Positions 9,167 through 20,372 of a stretch of DNA of 64,000 bases are shown one piece after another; position 1 is the first letter of the stretch, and the number at the start of each line of letters is the position of its first letter. The notes under the pieces are model-generated. The model ran no database searches. It worked only from the letters and a program-made list of their open reading frames with translations, and was not told the origin of the DNA. Location of the stretch: NCBI GenBank assembly GCA_905221115.1, contig CAJNBX010000004.1, positions 80,250 through 144,249 on the forward strand. Direction: 5' to 3'. Source of the DNA: a bacterium. Its GTDB lineage: Bacteria > Bacillota > Bacilli > Lactobacillales > Streptococcaceae. The translations under genes and the position numbers were made by a program.

Positions 9167-10591
9167 ATGACAAAAGCTAACTTTGGTGTCGTAGGTATGG
9201 CCGTAATGGGTCGTAACCTTGCCCTTAATATTGAATCTCGTGGTTACACAGTTGCTATCTACAACCGTAGTAAAGAAAAAACTGAAGATGTAATTGCTTG
9301 CCATCCTGAAAAGAACTTTGTACCAAGCTATGACGTTGAAAGTTTTGTAAATTCAATCGAAAAACCTCGTCGTATTATGCTTATGGTTCAAGCTGGACCT
9401 GGTACAGATGCTACTATCCAAGCACTTCTTCCACACCTTGACAAAGGTGATATCTTGATTGACGGCGGAAACACTTTCTACAAAGATACAATCCGTCGTA
9501 ATGAAGAATTGGCAAACTCAGGTATCAACTTTATCGGTACTGGGGTTTCTGGTGGTGAAAAAGGTGCCCTTGAAGGTCCTTCTATCATGCCTGGTGGACA
9601 AAAAGAGGCCTACGAATTGGTTGCGGATGTTCTTGAAGAAATCTCAGCTAAAGCACCAGAAGATGGCAAACCATGTGTGACTTACATCGGTCCTGATGGA
9701 GCTGGTCACTATGTGAAAATGGTTCACAATGGTATCGAGTATGGTGATATGCAATTGATCGCAGAAAGCTATGACTTGATGCAACACTTGCTAGGCCTTT
9801 CTGCAGAAGATATGGCTGAAATCTTTACTGAGTGGAACAAGGGTGAATTGGACAGCTACTTGATTGAAATCACAGCTGATATCTTGAGCCGTAAAGACGA
9901 CGAAGGTCAAGATGGACCAATCGTAGACTACATCCTTGATGCTGCAGGTAACAAGGGAACTGGTAAATGGACTAGTCAATCATCACTTGACCTTGGTGTG
10001 CCATTGTCACTCATCACTGAGTCAGTATTTGCACGTTACATCTCTACTTACAAAGAAGAACGTGTACATGCTAGCAAGGTTCTTCCAAAACCAGCTGCCT
10101 TCAAATTTGAAGGAGACAAGGCTGAGTTGATTGAAAAGATCCGTCAAGCCCTTTACTTCTCAAAAATCATTTCATACGCACAAGGTTTTGCGCAATTGCG
10201 TGTAGCTTCTAAAGAAAACAACTGGAACTTGCCGTTTGCGGACATCGCATCTATCTGGCGTGATGGCTGTATCATCCGTTCTCGTTTCTTGCAAAAGATT
10301 ACAGATGCTTACAACCGTGATGCAGACCTTGCTAACCTTCTTTTGGATGAGTACTTCTTGGATGTTACTGCTAAGTACCAACAAGCAGTGCGTGATATCG
10401 TAGCTCTTGCTGTTCAAGCTGGTGTGCCAGTGCCAACTTTCTCAGCAGCTATTACTTACTTTGATAGCTACCGTTCAGCTGACCTTCCAGCTAACTTGAT
10501 CCAAGCGCAACGTGATTACTTTGGTGCCCACACTTACCAACGTAAAGACAAAGAAGGAACATTCCACTACTCTTGGTATGACGAAAAATAA
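9167..10591 (+). CDS. gnd: 6-phosphogluconate dehydrogenase, decarboxylating
   Basis: Oxidises 6-phosphogluconate to ribulose 5-phosphate with release of CO2 and formation of NADPH in the oxidative pentose phosphate pathway. The 474-residue product matches the family length and shows the NADP fold [13 protein letters not shown], the substrate loop [14 protein letters not shown] and the catalytic [12 protein letters not shown], with a helical C-terminal domain. AAGAGGAG lies 7 nt before ATG 9167. Codon choice is strongly biased, as for a highly expressed gene. ritR begins 11 nt after the stop, so the two are probably cotranscribed. Confidence 0.97.
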   Translation: MTKANFGVVGMAVMGRNLALNIESRGYTVAIYNRSKEKTEDVIACHPEKNFVPSYDVESFVNSIEKPRRIMLMVQAGPGTDATIQALLPHLDKGDILIDGGNTFYKDTIRRNEELANSGINFIGTGVSGGEKGALEGPSIMPGGQKEAYELVADVLEEISAKAPEDGKPCVTYIGPDGAGHYVKMVHNGIEYGDMQLIAESYDLMQHLLGLSAEDMAEIFTEWNKGELDSYLIEITADILSRKDDEGQDGPIVDYILDAAGNKGTGKWTSQSSLDLGVPLSLITESVFARYISTYKEERVHASKVLPKPAAFKFEGDKAELIEKIRQALYFSKIISYAQGFAQLRVASKENNWNLPFADIASIWRDGCIIRSRFLQKITDAYNRDADLANLLLDEYFLDVTAKYQQAVRDIVALAVQAGVPVPTFSAAITYFDSYRSADLPANLIQAQRDYFGAHTYQRKDKEGTFHYSWYDEK

Positions 10592-10602
10592 GTAGGTCTG
10601 CC

Positions 10603-11292
10603 ATGGGGAAACGGATTTTATTACTTGAGAAAGAACGAAATCTAGCTCATTTTTTAAGTTTGGAACTCCAAAAAGAGCAATACCGAGTTGATCAGGTTGA
10701 GGAGGGGCAAAAAGCCCTCTCCGTGGCTCTTCAGACAGACTATGACTTGATTTTATTGAATGCTCAACTGGGGGATATGACAGCCCAGGATTTTGCAGAT
10801 AAGCTGAGTCGGACTAAGCCAGCCTCAGTGATCATGCTCTTGGACCATCGCGAAGAATTGCAAGATCAGATTGAGACAATCCAACGCTTTGCCGTTTCTT
10901 ACATCTATAAGCCAGTTATTATTGACAATTTGGTGGCTCGTATTTCAGCGATTTTCCGAGGTCGAGACTTCATCGACCAACACTGTAGTCAGATGAAGGT
11001 TCCAACGTCTTACCGCAATCTGCGTATGGATGTAGAGCATCATACCGTTTATCGTGGCGAGGAAATGATTGCTCTGACCCGTCGCGAGTATGACCTCTTG
11101 GCTACTCTGATGGGAAGCAAGAAAGTTCTGACTCGTGAGCAGTTGTTGGAAAGTGTCTGGAAGTATGAAAGTGCGACCGAAACAAATATCGTGGATGTCT
11201 ATATCCGTTATCTACGTAGCAAGCTTGATGTAAAAGGTCAAAAAAGCTACATTAAAACTGTGCGTGGTGTCGGTTACACCATGCAAGAATAG
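10603..11292 (+). CDS. ritR: Orphan, phosphorylation-independent response regulator RitR
   Basis: OmpR-family regulator that represses iron uptake in pneumococcus (repressor of iron transport). The 229-residue product has a receiver-like domain (1-120) and a winged-helix DNA-binding domain (about 135-229, ending RGVGYTMQE). The phosphoacceptor Asp is replaced by Asn53 (LLNAQLGD), so a normal phosphorelay is impossible. Cys128 in the linker (DQHCSQ) matches the reported redox-sensing cysteine. No kinase gene adjoins. It follows gnd closely and ends at a strong terminator. Function is from the family; the residues are seen here. Confidence 0.95.
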   Translation: MGKRILLLEKERNLAHFLSLELQKEQYRVDQVEEGQKALSVALQTDYDLILLNAQLGDMTAQDFADKLSRTKPASVIMLLDHREELQDQIETIQRFAVSYIYKPVIIDNLVARISAIFRGRDFIDQHCSQMKVPTSYRNLRMDVEHHTVYRGEEMIALTRREYDLLATLMGSKKVLTREQLLESVWKYESATETNIVDVYIRYLRSKLDVKGQKSYIKTVRGVGYTMQE

Positions 11293-11293
11293 A

Positions 11294-11328
11294 AAAGCAG
11301 TTGCAGTTTTTGTAACTGCTTTTTTTGA
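11294..11328 (+). terminator. Terminator of gnd-ritR
   Basis: AGCAGTTGCA pairs with TGTAACTGCT around a TTTT loop, followed by seven T residues, directly after the ritR stop. Confidence 0.9.
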
Positions 11329-11370
11329 GGGGTGTTATATATATTGACATGCAGATGGAGGATAGGTCTA

Positions 11371-11955
11371 ATGAAAATAATAAAAAAAAGGTACTACTTT
11401 AACCAAGATGGGGTTCTTCAAGAATTTGTTGGCAAGCAAGTTTTAGAGGCAAAAACTGCTACCAATACCAACAAACATCATGGGGAACAATATGATAGTC
11501 CAGCAGAGAAACGAGTCTATTATTTTGAAGATCAACGTAGTTATCATACTTTAAAAACGGGTTGGATTTCTGACGAAGGACATTGGTATTATTTACAGAA
11601 GGATAGCGGCTTCGATGCTCATATCGACAGTTTAACGGTTGGGGAGCTAGTGCGTGGCTGGACCAATGATAACTCAACTTGGTACTATTTAGACCAGTCA
11701 AATGGCGATATGAAAACAGGATGGCAATACCTTGGTAACAAGTGGTACTATCTCCGTTCATCAGGAGCAATGGCCACTGGCTGGTATAAGGATGGTTCAA
11801 CTTGGTACTACCTAAATGCAAGTAATGGAGATATGAAGACAGGCTGGTTCCAGGTCGGTAGTAAATGGTACCACGCTTATAGCTCAGGTGCTTTGGCAGT
11901 GAATACGACCGTAGATGGTTATTCTGTCAACTATAATGGCGAATGGGTTCAATAA
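11371..11955 (+). CDS. Choline-binding protein (CbpC/CbpJ-like) lacking its signal peptide
   Basis: The 194-residue product carries five Gly-Trp choline-binding repeats (GWISDEGHWYYL, GWTNDNSTWYYL, GWQYLGNKWYYL, GWYKDGSTWYYL, GWFQVGSKWYH), the module that anchors proteins to phosphocholine on teichoic acids. From memory, CbpC/CbpJ relatives are about 330-340 residues and begin with MKLLKK, a signal peptide and two or three further repeats. Here MKIIKK joins directly to YYFNQDGVLQEFVGKQ, as if an internal deletion removed signal and first repeats in frame. Without a signal the protein should stay in the cytoplasm, so this is probably a decaying gene. GGAGG lies 9 nt before the ATG. Confidence 0.8.
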   Translation: MKIIKKRYYFNQDGVLQEFVGKQVLEAKTATNTNKHHGEQYDSPAEKRVYYFEDQRSYHTLKTGWISDEGHWYYLQKDSGFDAHIDSLTVGELVRGWTNDNSTWYYLDQSNGDMKTGWQYLGNKWYYLRSSGAMATGWYKDGSTWYYLNASNGDMKTGWFQVGSKWYHAYSSGALAVNTTVDGYSVNYNGEWVQ

Positions 11956-11962
11956 TGAAAGA

Positions 11963-11993
11963 GGCGATTGTGAAGGAAACAATCGCTTTTTTT
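11963..11993 (+). terminator. Terminator after the choline-binding gene
   Basis: GCGATTGT pairs with ACAATCGC around a 7-nt loop, followed by TTTTTTT. Confidence 0.9.
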
Positions 11994-12077
11994 GTGAAAA
12001 TATAATAAAATAGATAGGAAAGAATAAATACTTGTATGAAAAAATGGGACGGCTTTTTCGTCTAGCAAAAGGAAAAA

Positions 12078-12956
12078 ATGACAAAAAAAGTTGGTGTCGG
12101 TCAGGCACATAGTAAGATTATTTTAATAGGGGAGCATGCGGTCGTTTACGGTTATCCTGCTATTTCCTTGCCCCTTTTGGAGGTAGAGGTGACTTGTAAG
12201 GTAGTTCTTGCAGCGAGTCCTTGGCGTCTCTATGAGGAGGATACCTTGTCCATGGCAGTTTATGCTTCTCTGGAGTATTTGAATATCAAAGAAGCCTGCA
12301 TTCGCTGTGAGATTGATTCGGCTATCCCTGAGAAACGGGGTATGGGTTCGTCAGCTGCTATCAGTATAGCGGCCATTCGTGCGGTATTTGACTATTATCA
12401 GGCAGAACTGCCTCATGATGTACTAGAAATCTTGGTCAATCGAGCTGAGATGATTGCCCATATGAATCCAAGTGGTTTGGATGCTAAGACCTGTCTCAGT
12501 GACCAGCCTATTCGCTTTATTAAGAATGTAGGATTTACAGAGCTTGATATGGATTTATCTGCCTATTTGGTGATTGCCGATACGGGTGTTTATGGCCATA
12601 CTCGTGAAGCTATCCAAGTGGTTCAAAACAAGGGGAAGGATGCCCTGCCGTTTTTACATGCCTTGGGGGAATTGACCCAGCAGGCAGAAGAAGCGATTTC
12701 ACAAAAAGATGCTGAAGGATTGGGACAAATCCTCAGTCAAGCGCATTTACATTTAAAAGAAATTGGGGTCAGTAGCCCTGAGGCAGACCATCTGGTTGAA
12801 ACAGCTCTTAACCATGGTGCTCTGGGTGCTAAGATGAGCGGTGGTGGGCTTGGAGGCTGTATCATAGCCTTGGCAGACAATTTGACACAAGCACAAGAAC
12901 TAGCAGAAAGATTAGAAGAGAAAGGAGCTGTTCAGACATGGATAGAGAGCATGTAA
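12078..12956 (+). CDS. mvk: Mevalonate kinase
   Basis: GHMP kinase that phosphorylates mevalonate to 5-phosphomevalonate, the first committed step of the isoprenoid operon. The 292-residue product has the N-terminal GQAHSKIILIGEHAVVYG segment, the phosphate loop RGMGSSAAIS (about 89-98) and the C-terminal KMSGGGLGG motif. It opens a four-gene operon and overlaps mvaD by 19 nt. The ribosome-binding site is weak (AAAGGAAAA). Products feed undecaprenyl phosphate for wall synthesis. Confidence 0.96.
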   Translation: MTKKVGVGQAHSKIILIGEHAVVYGYPAISLPLLEVEVTCKVVLAASPWRLYEEDTLSMAVYASLEYLNIKEACIRCEIDSAIPEKRGMGSSAAISIAAIRAVFDYYQAELPHDVLEILVNRAEMIAHMNPSGLDAKTCLSDQPIRFIKNVGFTELDMDLSAYLVIADTGVYGHTREAIQVVQNKGKDALPFLHALGELTQQAEEAISQKDAEGLGQILSQAHLHLKEIGVSSPEADHLVETALNHGALGAKMSGGGLGGCIIALADNLTQAQELAERLEEKGAVQTWIESM

Positions 12957-13877
12957 CAGTACGTTCCTACGCAAATATTGCTATTATCAAATATTGGGGA
13001 AAGAAAAAAGAAAAAGAGATGGTACCTGCTACTAGCAGTATTTCTCTGACTTTGGAAAATATGTACACAGAGACGACCTTATCGTCTTTACCGACGGATG
13101 CGACTTCTGATGCCTTTTATATCAATGGTCAGCTACAAAATGAGGCGGAGCATGCTAAGGTGAGTAAGATTATTGACCGTTATCGTCCAGAAGGTGAAGG
13201 CTTTGTCCGTATCGATACCCAAAACAATATGCCTACCGCGGCGGGCCTATCCTCAAGTTCTAGCGGTTTGTCCGCCTTAGTCAAGGCTTGTAATGCTTAT
13301 TTCAAGCTTGGTTTGAATCGGAGTCAGTTGGCGCAGGAGGCTAAGTTTGCCTCAGGCTCTTCTTCTCGGAGTTTTTATGGACCACTCGGTGCCTGGGATA
13401 AGGATAGTGGGGAAATTTACCCTGTAGAGACAGACTTGAAACTAGCTATGATTATGTTGGTGCTAGAGGATAAGAAAAAACCAATCTCTAGCCGTGACGG
13501 GATGAAACTTTGTGTGGAAACATCGACGACCTTTGATGACTGGGTACGTCAGTCTGAGAAAGACTATCAGGATATGCTGGTTTATCTCAAGGAAAATGAC
13601 TTTGCCAAGGTTGGGGAGTTAACTGAGAAAAATGCCCTGGCTATGCACGCTACGACCAAAACAGCATCACCAGCCTTTTCTTATCTGACGGATGCGTCTT
13701 ATGAAGCCATGGACTTTGTTCGCCAGCTACGTGAGCAAGGAGAGGCTTGTTACTTTACTATGGATGCTGGTCCCAATGTCAAGGTCCTCTGTCAGGAGAA
13801 AGACTTGGAGCATTTATCAGAAATCTTCGGTCAACGTTATCGCTTGATTGTGTCAAAAACAAAGGATTTGAGCCAAG

Positions 13878-13891
<14 letters not shown>
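12938..13891 (+). CDS. mvaD: Diphosphomevalonate decarboxylase
   Basis: Converts 5-diphosphomevalonate to isopentenyl diphosphate in an ATP-dependent decarboxylation. The 317-residue product has the family start (SYANIAIIKYWGKK), the GHMP loop PTAAGLSSSSSG (about 104-115) and the ASGSSSRSFYG segment. Both ends overlap the neighbouring genes, which implies coupled translation. Within the operon it acts after mvaK2 although it lies before it. Confidence 0.96.
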
Positions 13892-15894
<2,003 letters not shown>

Positions 15895-15926
15895 CATCTT
15901 CAGACCGAGGTGACTTTTTTGAATTG

Positions 15927-15935
15927 TGATAAAAT
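15927..15935 (+). promoter_or_regulatory. Extended -10 promoter of the liaFSR-like operon
   Basis: TGATAAAAT lies 21 nt ahead of the ATG at 15956. No convincing -35 is seen, as would fit a promoter that needs an activator; LiaR autoregulation is inference from the family. Confidence 0.5.
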
Positions 15936-15955
15936 AGAAGGTAGAGGATATGTGT

Positions 15956-16654
15956 ATGAGAAAATTTAAAATCTTTTTATTTATCGAAGCCTGTCTTTTG
16001 ACAGGAGCTCTGATGTTGATGGTATCAGAGCATTTTTCGCGTTTTCTGCTGATTTTATTCCTCTTTTTGCTTTTGATTCGCTATTACACTGGTAAAGAGG
16101 GCAATAATCTTCTTTTAGTGGTGGCAAGCATTCTCTTCTTTTTCATCGTCATGCTCAATCCTTTTGTGATTCTAGCTATTTTTGTTGCGGTCATCTATAG
16201 CCTCTTTCTTCTTTATCCGATGATGAACCAGGAAAAAGAGCAGACCAATTTGGTTTTTGAAGAGGTGGTAACGGTTAAGAAGGAGAAAAATCATTGGTTT
16301 GGAAATCTCCATCATTTTTCAAGCTACCAAACTTGCCAGTTTGATGATATCAATCTCTTTCGTCTCATGGGCAAGGACACTATTCATCTGGAGAGGGTCA
16401 TTCTAACCAATCATGACAATGTCATTATCCTCAGAAAGATGGTAGGAACGACCAAAATCATTGTACCTGTAGATGTGGAAGTCAGTCTCAGCGTTAACTG
16501 TCTCTATGGTGATTTGACTTTTTTCAACCAGCCCAAGCGAGCCCTCCGCAATGAACACTATCATCAAGAAACAAGAGACTATCTCAAGAGTAACAAGAGT
16601 GTCAAGATTTTCTTGACCACTATGATTGGAGATGTTGAGGTAGTCAGAGGATGA
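15956..16654 (+). CDS. LiaF/VraT-like membrane protein of an envelope-stress system
   Basis: The 232-residue protein has an N-terminal membrane part (about 5-95, several hydrophobic helices) and a soluble C-terminal domain resembling the LiaF 'cell wall-active antibiotics response' domain. In Bacillus LiaF inhibits the LiaS kinase; in staphylococci VraT is needed for signalling. Here it precedes kinase and regulator genes and overlaps the kinase by 4 nt. I choose ATG 15956 because AGAGG lies 8 nt ahead; the ATG at 15950 would be only 2 nt away. Confidence 0.85.
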   Translation: MRKFKIFLFIEACLLTGALMLMVSEHFSRFLLILFLFLLLIRYYTGKEGNNLLLVVASILFFFIVMLNPFVILAIFVAVIYSLFLLYPMMNQEKEQTNLVFEEVVTVKKEKNHWFGNLHHFSSYQTCQFDDINLFRLMGKDTIHLERVILTNHDNVIILRKMVGTTKIIVPVDVEVSLSVNCLYGDLTFFNQPKRALRNEHYHQETRDYLKSNKSVKIFLTTMIGDVEVVRG

Positions 16655-17646
16655 AAAAACAAGCTTATGTAATTATTGCTCTCACCTCCTTCCTGTTTGT
16701 CTTTTTTTTCTCCCACAGCTTGATGGAAATCCTTGACTTTGACTGGTCTATTTTCTTGCATGATGTCGAAAAAACAGAAAAATTTGTCTTTTTGTTGTTG
16801 GTCTTCAGCATGTCCATGACCTTTCTCTTGCTCCTGTTTTGGCGAGGTATCGAAGAGCTTTCTCTAAGAAAAATGCAGGCTAATCTCAAGCGTTTGTTGG
16901 CAGGGCAAGAAGTGGTTCAGCTTGCAGATCCAGATTTGGATGCCAGTTTCAAGTCCTTGTCAGGTAAACTTAACCTCTTGACAGAAGCTCTTCAAAAAGC
17001 AGAAAATCAGAGTCTTGCTCAGGAAGAGAAAATCGTCGAGAAAGAACGGAAGCGGATTGCTCGGGATTTGCACGATACAGTCAGTCAGGAGTTGTTTGCG
17101 GCCCACATGATTTTGTCAGGTGTCAGTCAGCAGTCTTTGAAATTGGATAGAGAAAAGATGCAAATCCAGTTGCAGAGTGTTACAGCTATTTTAGAAACTG
17201 CCCAGAAGGACTTGCGGGTTTTGCTCCTGCACTTGCGACCAGTTGAACTGGAGCAGAAGAGCTTGATAGCAGGGATTCAAATTCTCCTAAAAGAGCTTGA
17301 GGATAAGAGTGATCTTAAGGTTAGTTTCAAGCAAAATGTAACGAAATTACCTAAGAAAATTGAGGAGCATATCTTCCGTATCCTGCAAGAGTTGATCAGC
17401 AATACCCTCCGCCATGCCCAGGCCTCTTGCTTGGATGTCTATCTCTATCAGACAGATGTTGAATTGCAGCTGAAGGTGGTGGACAATGGGCTTGGTTTCC
17501 AGTTGGGGAGCTTAGACGACTTGAGTTATGGACTTCGTAATATCAAGGAGCGGGTTGAAGATATGGCAGGAACGGTTCAACTCTTGACAGCTCCAAAGCA
17601 AGGGCTGGCAGTTGATATCCGTATTCCCTTGTTAGATAAGGAATGA
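16651..17646 (+). CDS. LiaS/VraS-type sensor histidine kinase (pneumococcal TCS03)
   Basis: Senses cell-wall stress and phosphorylates the downstream regulator. The 331-residue product has two transmembrane helices (about 5-25 and 44-64) with a very short external loop, a HAMP-like linker, the HisKA_3 dimerisation motif IARDLHDTVSQ with His141, an N-box (ELISNTLRHAQA) and a G-box (DNGLGF). The intramembrane-sensing layout is typical of LiaS/VraS. It overlaps the liaF-like gene by ATGA and lies 13 nt before the regulator gene. Confidence 0.92.
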   Translation: MKKQAYVIIALTSFLFVFFFSHSLMEILDFDWSIFLHDVEKTEKFVFLLLVFSMSMTFLLLLFWRGIEELSLRKMQANLKRLLAGQEVVQLADPDLDASFKSLSGKLNLLTEALQKAENQSLAQEEKIVEKERKRIARDLHDTVSQELFAAHMILSGVSQQSLKLDREKMQIQLQSVTAILETAQKDLRVLLLHLRPVELEQKSLIAGIQILLKELEDKSDLKVSFKQNVTKLPKKIEEHIFRILQELISNTLRHAQASCLDVYLYQTDVELQLKVVDNGLGFQLGSLDDLSYGLRNIKERVEDMAGTVQLLTAPKQGLAVDIRIPLLDKE

Positions 17647-17659
17647 TAAAGGAGTAAAG

Positions 17660-18292
17660 ATGAAAATTTTACTGGTAGATGACCATGAAATGGTCCGATT
17701 GGGCTTGAAAAGCTACTTTGACCTCCAAGATGATGTAGAAGTTGTAGGGGAAGCGTCCAACGGGTTTCAGGGTATTGACTTAGCCTTGAAATTGCGTCCA
17801 GATGTTATTGTCATGGATATCGTCATGCCTGAGATGAATGGAATTGATGCGACCTTGGCTATCCTCAAAGAATGGCCTGAAGCCAAGATTTTGATTGTGA
17901 GCTCTTATTTGGACAATGAAAAAATTATGCCCGTCTTAGATGCAGGTGCTCATGGCTATATGCTTAAGACTTCTAGTGCCGACGAACTGCTCCATGCTGT
18001 CCGTAAGGTGGCTGCTGGGGAGTTGGCCATTGAGCAAGATGTCAGCAAAAAAGTCGAATACCACCGCAATCACATAGAACTACATGAGGATCTGACTGCG
18101 CGTGAGCGAGATGTTCTTCAACTCATCGCCAAGGGCTACGAAAATCAGCGCATCGCAGACGAACTTTTTATCTCTCTCAAGACGGTCAAGACGCACGTGT
18201 CTAACATTCTTGCCAAACTTGAGGTTAGCGATCGTACCCAGGCTGCAGTCTATGCCTTTCAGCACCACTTGGTGGGGCATGAGGATTTTTAG
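17660..18292 (+). CDS. LiaR/VraR-type response regulator (pneumococcal TCS03)
   Basis: NarL-family regulator of cell-wall stress genes. The 210-residue product has a receiver domain with acidic pocket DDHE, phosphoacceptor Asp53 (VIVMDIVMPEMNG) and Lys in MLKTSSA, then a LuxR-type helix-turn-helix (about 145-200: LTARERDVLQL, LFISLKTVKTH). A strong AAAGGAG precedes the ATG. Its stop adjoins the broken AlkD-family gene with no spacer, suggesting that the pseudogene was once the last operon member. Confidence 0.93.
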   Translation: MKILLVDDHEMVRLGLKSYFDLQDDVEVVGEASNGFQGIDLALKLRPDVIVMDIVMPEMNGIDATLAILKEWPEAKILIVSSYLDNEKIMPVLDAGAHGYMLKTSSADELLHAVRKVAAGELAIEQDVSKKVEYHRNHIELHEDLTARERDVLQLIAKGYENQRIADELFISLKTVKTHVSNILAKLEVSDRTQAAVYAFQHHLVGHEDF

Positions 18293-18949
18293 ATGAGTCT
18301 AACAGATTTACTTGAGGAGTTAGAAGCAGCAAAAGATCCTAAAAAAGCAGGGCCTATGGAGACCTATATGCGCCATTAATTTTCCTTTCTAGGCGTTGCG
18401 GCGCCAGAAAGAAATAAACTCTATAAAAAATACTTTCCAGAAGAGAAAAAAACAAAGATTATCGATTGGGATTTTGTAGATACTTGCTGGGAAAAAGAGT
18501 CTAGAGAATACCAGTATGTGGCTGCCAATTATTTGAAAGCCATGCAGTCTTATCTGAAGGACAGCGATTTGCCTAAGCTAGGGCAGTTGGTTGTTACCAA
18601 GTCTTGGTGGGATACGGTGGATATCCTAGATCGAGTAGTAGGGAGTTTGGTGTATGAGAAGCAGGAACTGGAAAAAATAATCCTCCAATGGAGCCTATCA
18701 GATAATATCTGGCTGAGACGTGTCGCTATTGACCACCAGTTGTTAAGAAAAGAGAAGACCAATGTTCAATTAATGGAAAAGATTCTGCTTCATAATTTGA
18801 ACCAAACAGAATTCTTTATCAATAAAGCCATTGGCTGGGCTCTAAGAGACTACTCCAAAACCAATCCAACTTGGGTAGCAGGCTTCATTGAAAAAAACAA
18901 GGAAAGAATGGCTGACCTTAGTATCAAAGAAGCAAGCAAGTACCTCTAG
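18293..18949 (+). pseudogene. DNA alkylation repair protein (AlkD family), interrupted by a nonsense codon
   Basis: The reading frame starts at ATG 18293, directly after the liaR stop, and gives 28 residues (MSLTDLLEELEAAK...) before TAA at 18377-18379. The same frame then continues without interruption to 18949 (FSFLGVAAPERNKL..., TKSWWDTVDILDR, GWALRDYSKTNP), 218 codons in all. The content fits AlkD-type HEAT-repeat glycosylases that remove alkylated bases. One C-to-T change (CAA to TAA at codon 29) would explain the stop. Re-initiation at an internal ATG would yield only a truncated protein. Confidence 0.88.
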
Positions 18950-18974
18950 CGTCATTGAAAAGCACATTCATTAC

Positions 18975-19004
18975 TTGAAAAAAGTCGCTCATTTATGTTA
19001 TAAT
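18975..19004 (+). promoter_or_regulatory. Promoter of tig
   Basis: TTGAAA (18975-18980), an 18-nt spacer and TATAAT (18999-19004) preceded by TGT, an extended -10. AAGGAG follows 18 nt further on, ahead of the start codon. Confidence 0.8.
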
Positions 19005-19041
19005 AGACTGTATTTAAAAAATTTTAAGGAGAAATGACAGA

Positions 19042-20325
19042 ATGTCTGTATCATTTGAAAACAAAGAAACAAACCGTGGTGTCTTGACTTTCACTATCTC
19101 TCAAGACCAAATCAAACCAGAATTGGATCGTGTCTTCAACTCAGTGAAGAAATCTCTTAATGTTCCAGGTTTCCGTAAAGGTCACCTTCCACGTCCTATC
19201 TTCGACAAAAAATTTGGTGAAGAGTCACTTTACCAAGACGTTATGAACGCTCTTTTGCCAAACGCTTATGAAGCAGCTGTAAAAGAAGCTGGTCTTGAAG
19301 TGGTTGCTCAACCAAAAATTGATGTAACTTCAATGGAAAAAGGTCAAGACTGGGTTATCACTGCTGAAGTCGTTACAAAACCTGAAGTAAAATTGGGTGA
19401 CTACAAAAACCTTGAAGTATCAGTTGATCTAGAAAAAGAAGTAACTGACGCTGACGTTGAAGAGCGTATCGAACGCGAACGCAACAACTTGGCTGAATTG
19501 GTTATCAAGGAAGCTGCTGCTGAAAACGGCGACACTGTTGTCATCGACTTTGTTGGTTCTATCGACGGTGTTGAGTTCGACGGTGGAAAAGGTGAAAACT
19601 TCTCACTTGGACTTGGTTCAGGTCAATTCATCCCTGGTTTTGAAGACCAATTGGTAGGTCACTCAGCTGGTGAAACTGTTGATGTTATCGTAACATTCCC
19701 AGAAGACTACCAAGCAGAAGACCTTGCAGGTAAAGAAGCTAAATTCGTAACAACTATCCACGAAGTAAAAGCAAAAGAAGTTCCAGCTCTTGATGATGAA
19801 CTTGCAAAAGACATCGACGAAGAAGTTGAAACACTTGCTGAATTGAAAGAAAAATACCGTAACGAGTTGGCTGCTGCTAAAGAAGAAGCTTACAAAGATG
19901 CAGTTGAAGGTGCAGCAATTGATAAAGCTGTAGAAAACGCTGAAATCGTAGAACTTCCAGAAGAAATGATTCACGAAGAAGTTCACCGCTCAGTAAACGA
20001 ATTCCTTGGAAACTTGCAACGTCAAGGTATCAACCCTGACATGTACTTCCAAATCACTGGAACTACTCAAGAAGACCTTCACAATCAATATCAAGCAGAA
20101 GCTGAGTCACGTACTAAGACTAACCTTGTTATCGAAGCAGTTGCCAAAGCTGAAGGATTTGACGCTTCAGAAGAAGAAATCCAAAAAGAAGTTGAGCAAT
20201 TGGCAGCAGACTACAACATGGAAGTTGCACAAGTACAAAGCTTGCTTTCAGCTGATATGTTGAAACACGATATCACAATCAAAAAAGCTGTTGAATTGAT
20301 TACAAGCACAGCAACAGTTAAATAA
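19042..20325 (+). CDS. tig: Trigger factor, ribosome-associated chaperone
   Basis: Binds nascent chains at the ribosome exit tunnel and has peptidyl-prolyl isomerase activity. The 427-residue product has the N-terminal ribosome-binding domain with the signature [10 protein letters not shown] (about 45-54), an FKBP-type PPIase domain (about 160-245) and a helical C-terminal chaperone domain. Codon usage is strongly biased, indicating high expression. It is monocistronic, with its own promoter and a terminator shared with convergent recD2. Confidence 0.97.
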   Translation: MSVSFENKETNRGVLTFTISQDQIKPELDRVFNSVKKSLNVPGFRKGHLPRPIFDKKFGEESLYQDVMNALLPNAYEAAVKEAGLEVVAQPKIDVTSMEKGQDWVITAEVVTKPEVKLGDYKNLEVSVDLEKEVTDADVEERIERERNNLAELVIKEAAAENGDTVVIDFVGSIDGVEFDGGKGENFSLGLGSGQFIPGFEDQLVGHSAGETVDVIVTFPEDYQAEDLAGKEAKFVTTIHEVKAKEVPALDDELAKDIDEEVETLAELKEKYRNELAAAKEEAYKDAVEGAAIDKAVENAEIVELPEEMIHEEVHRSVNEFLGNLQRQGINPDMYFQITGTTQEDLHNQYQAEAESRTKTNLVIEAVAKAEGFDASEEEIQKEVEQLAADYNMEVAQVQSLLSADMLKHDITIKKAVELITSTATVK

Positions 20326-20338
20326 TCTTAATAAACAA

Positions 20339-20365
20339 AAATCCCACCTGACTAGGTGGGTTTTC
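20339..20365 (+). terminator. Bidirectional terminator between tig and recD2
   Basis: CCCACCT pairs with AGGTGGG around GACT. TTTT follows on the plus strand and a longer T-run on the minus strand, so both convergent genes can use it. Confidence 0.9.
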
Positions 20366-20372
20366 TGATGCA

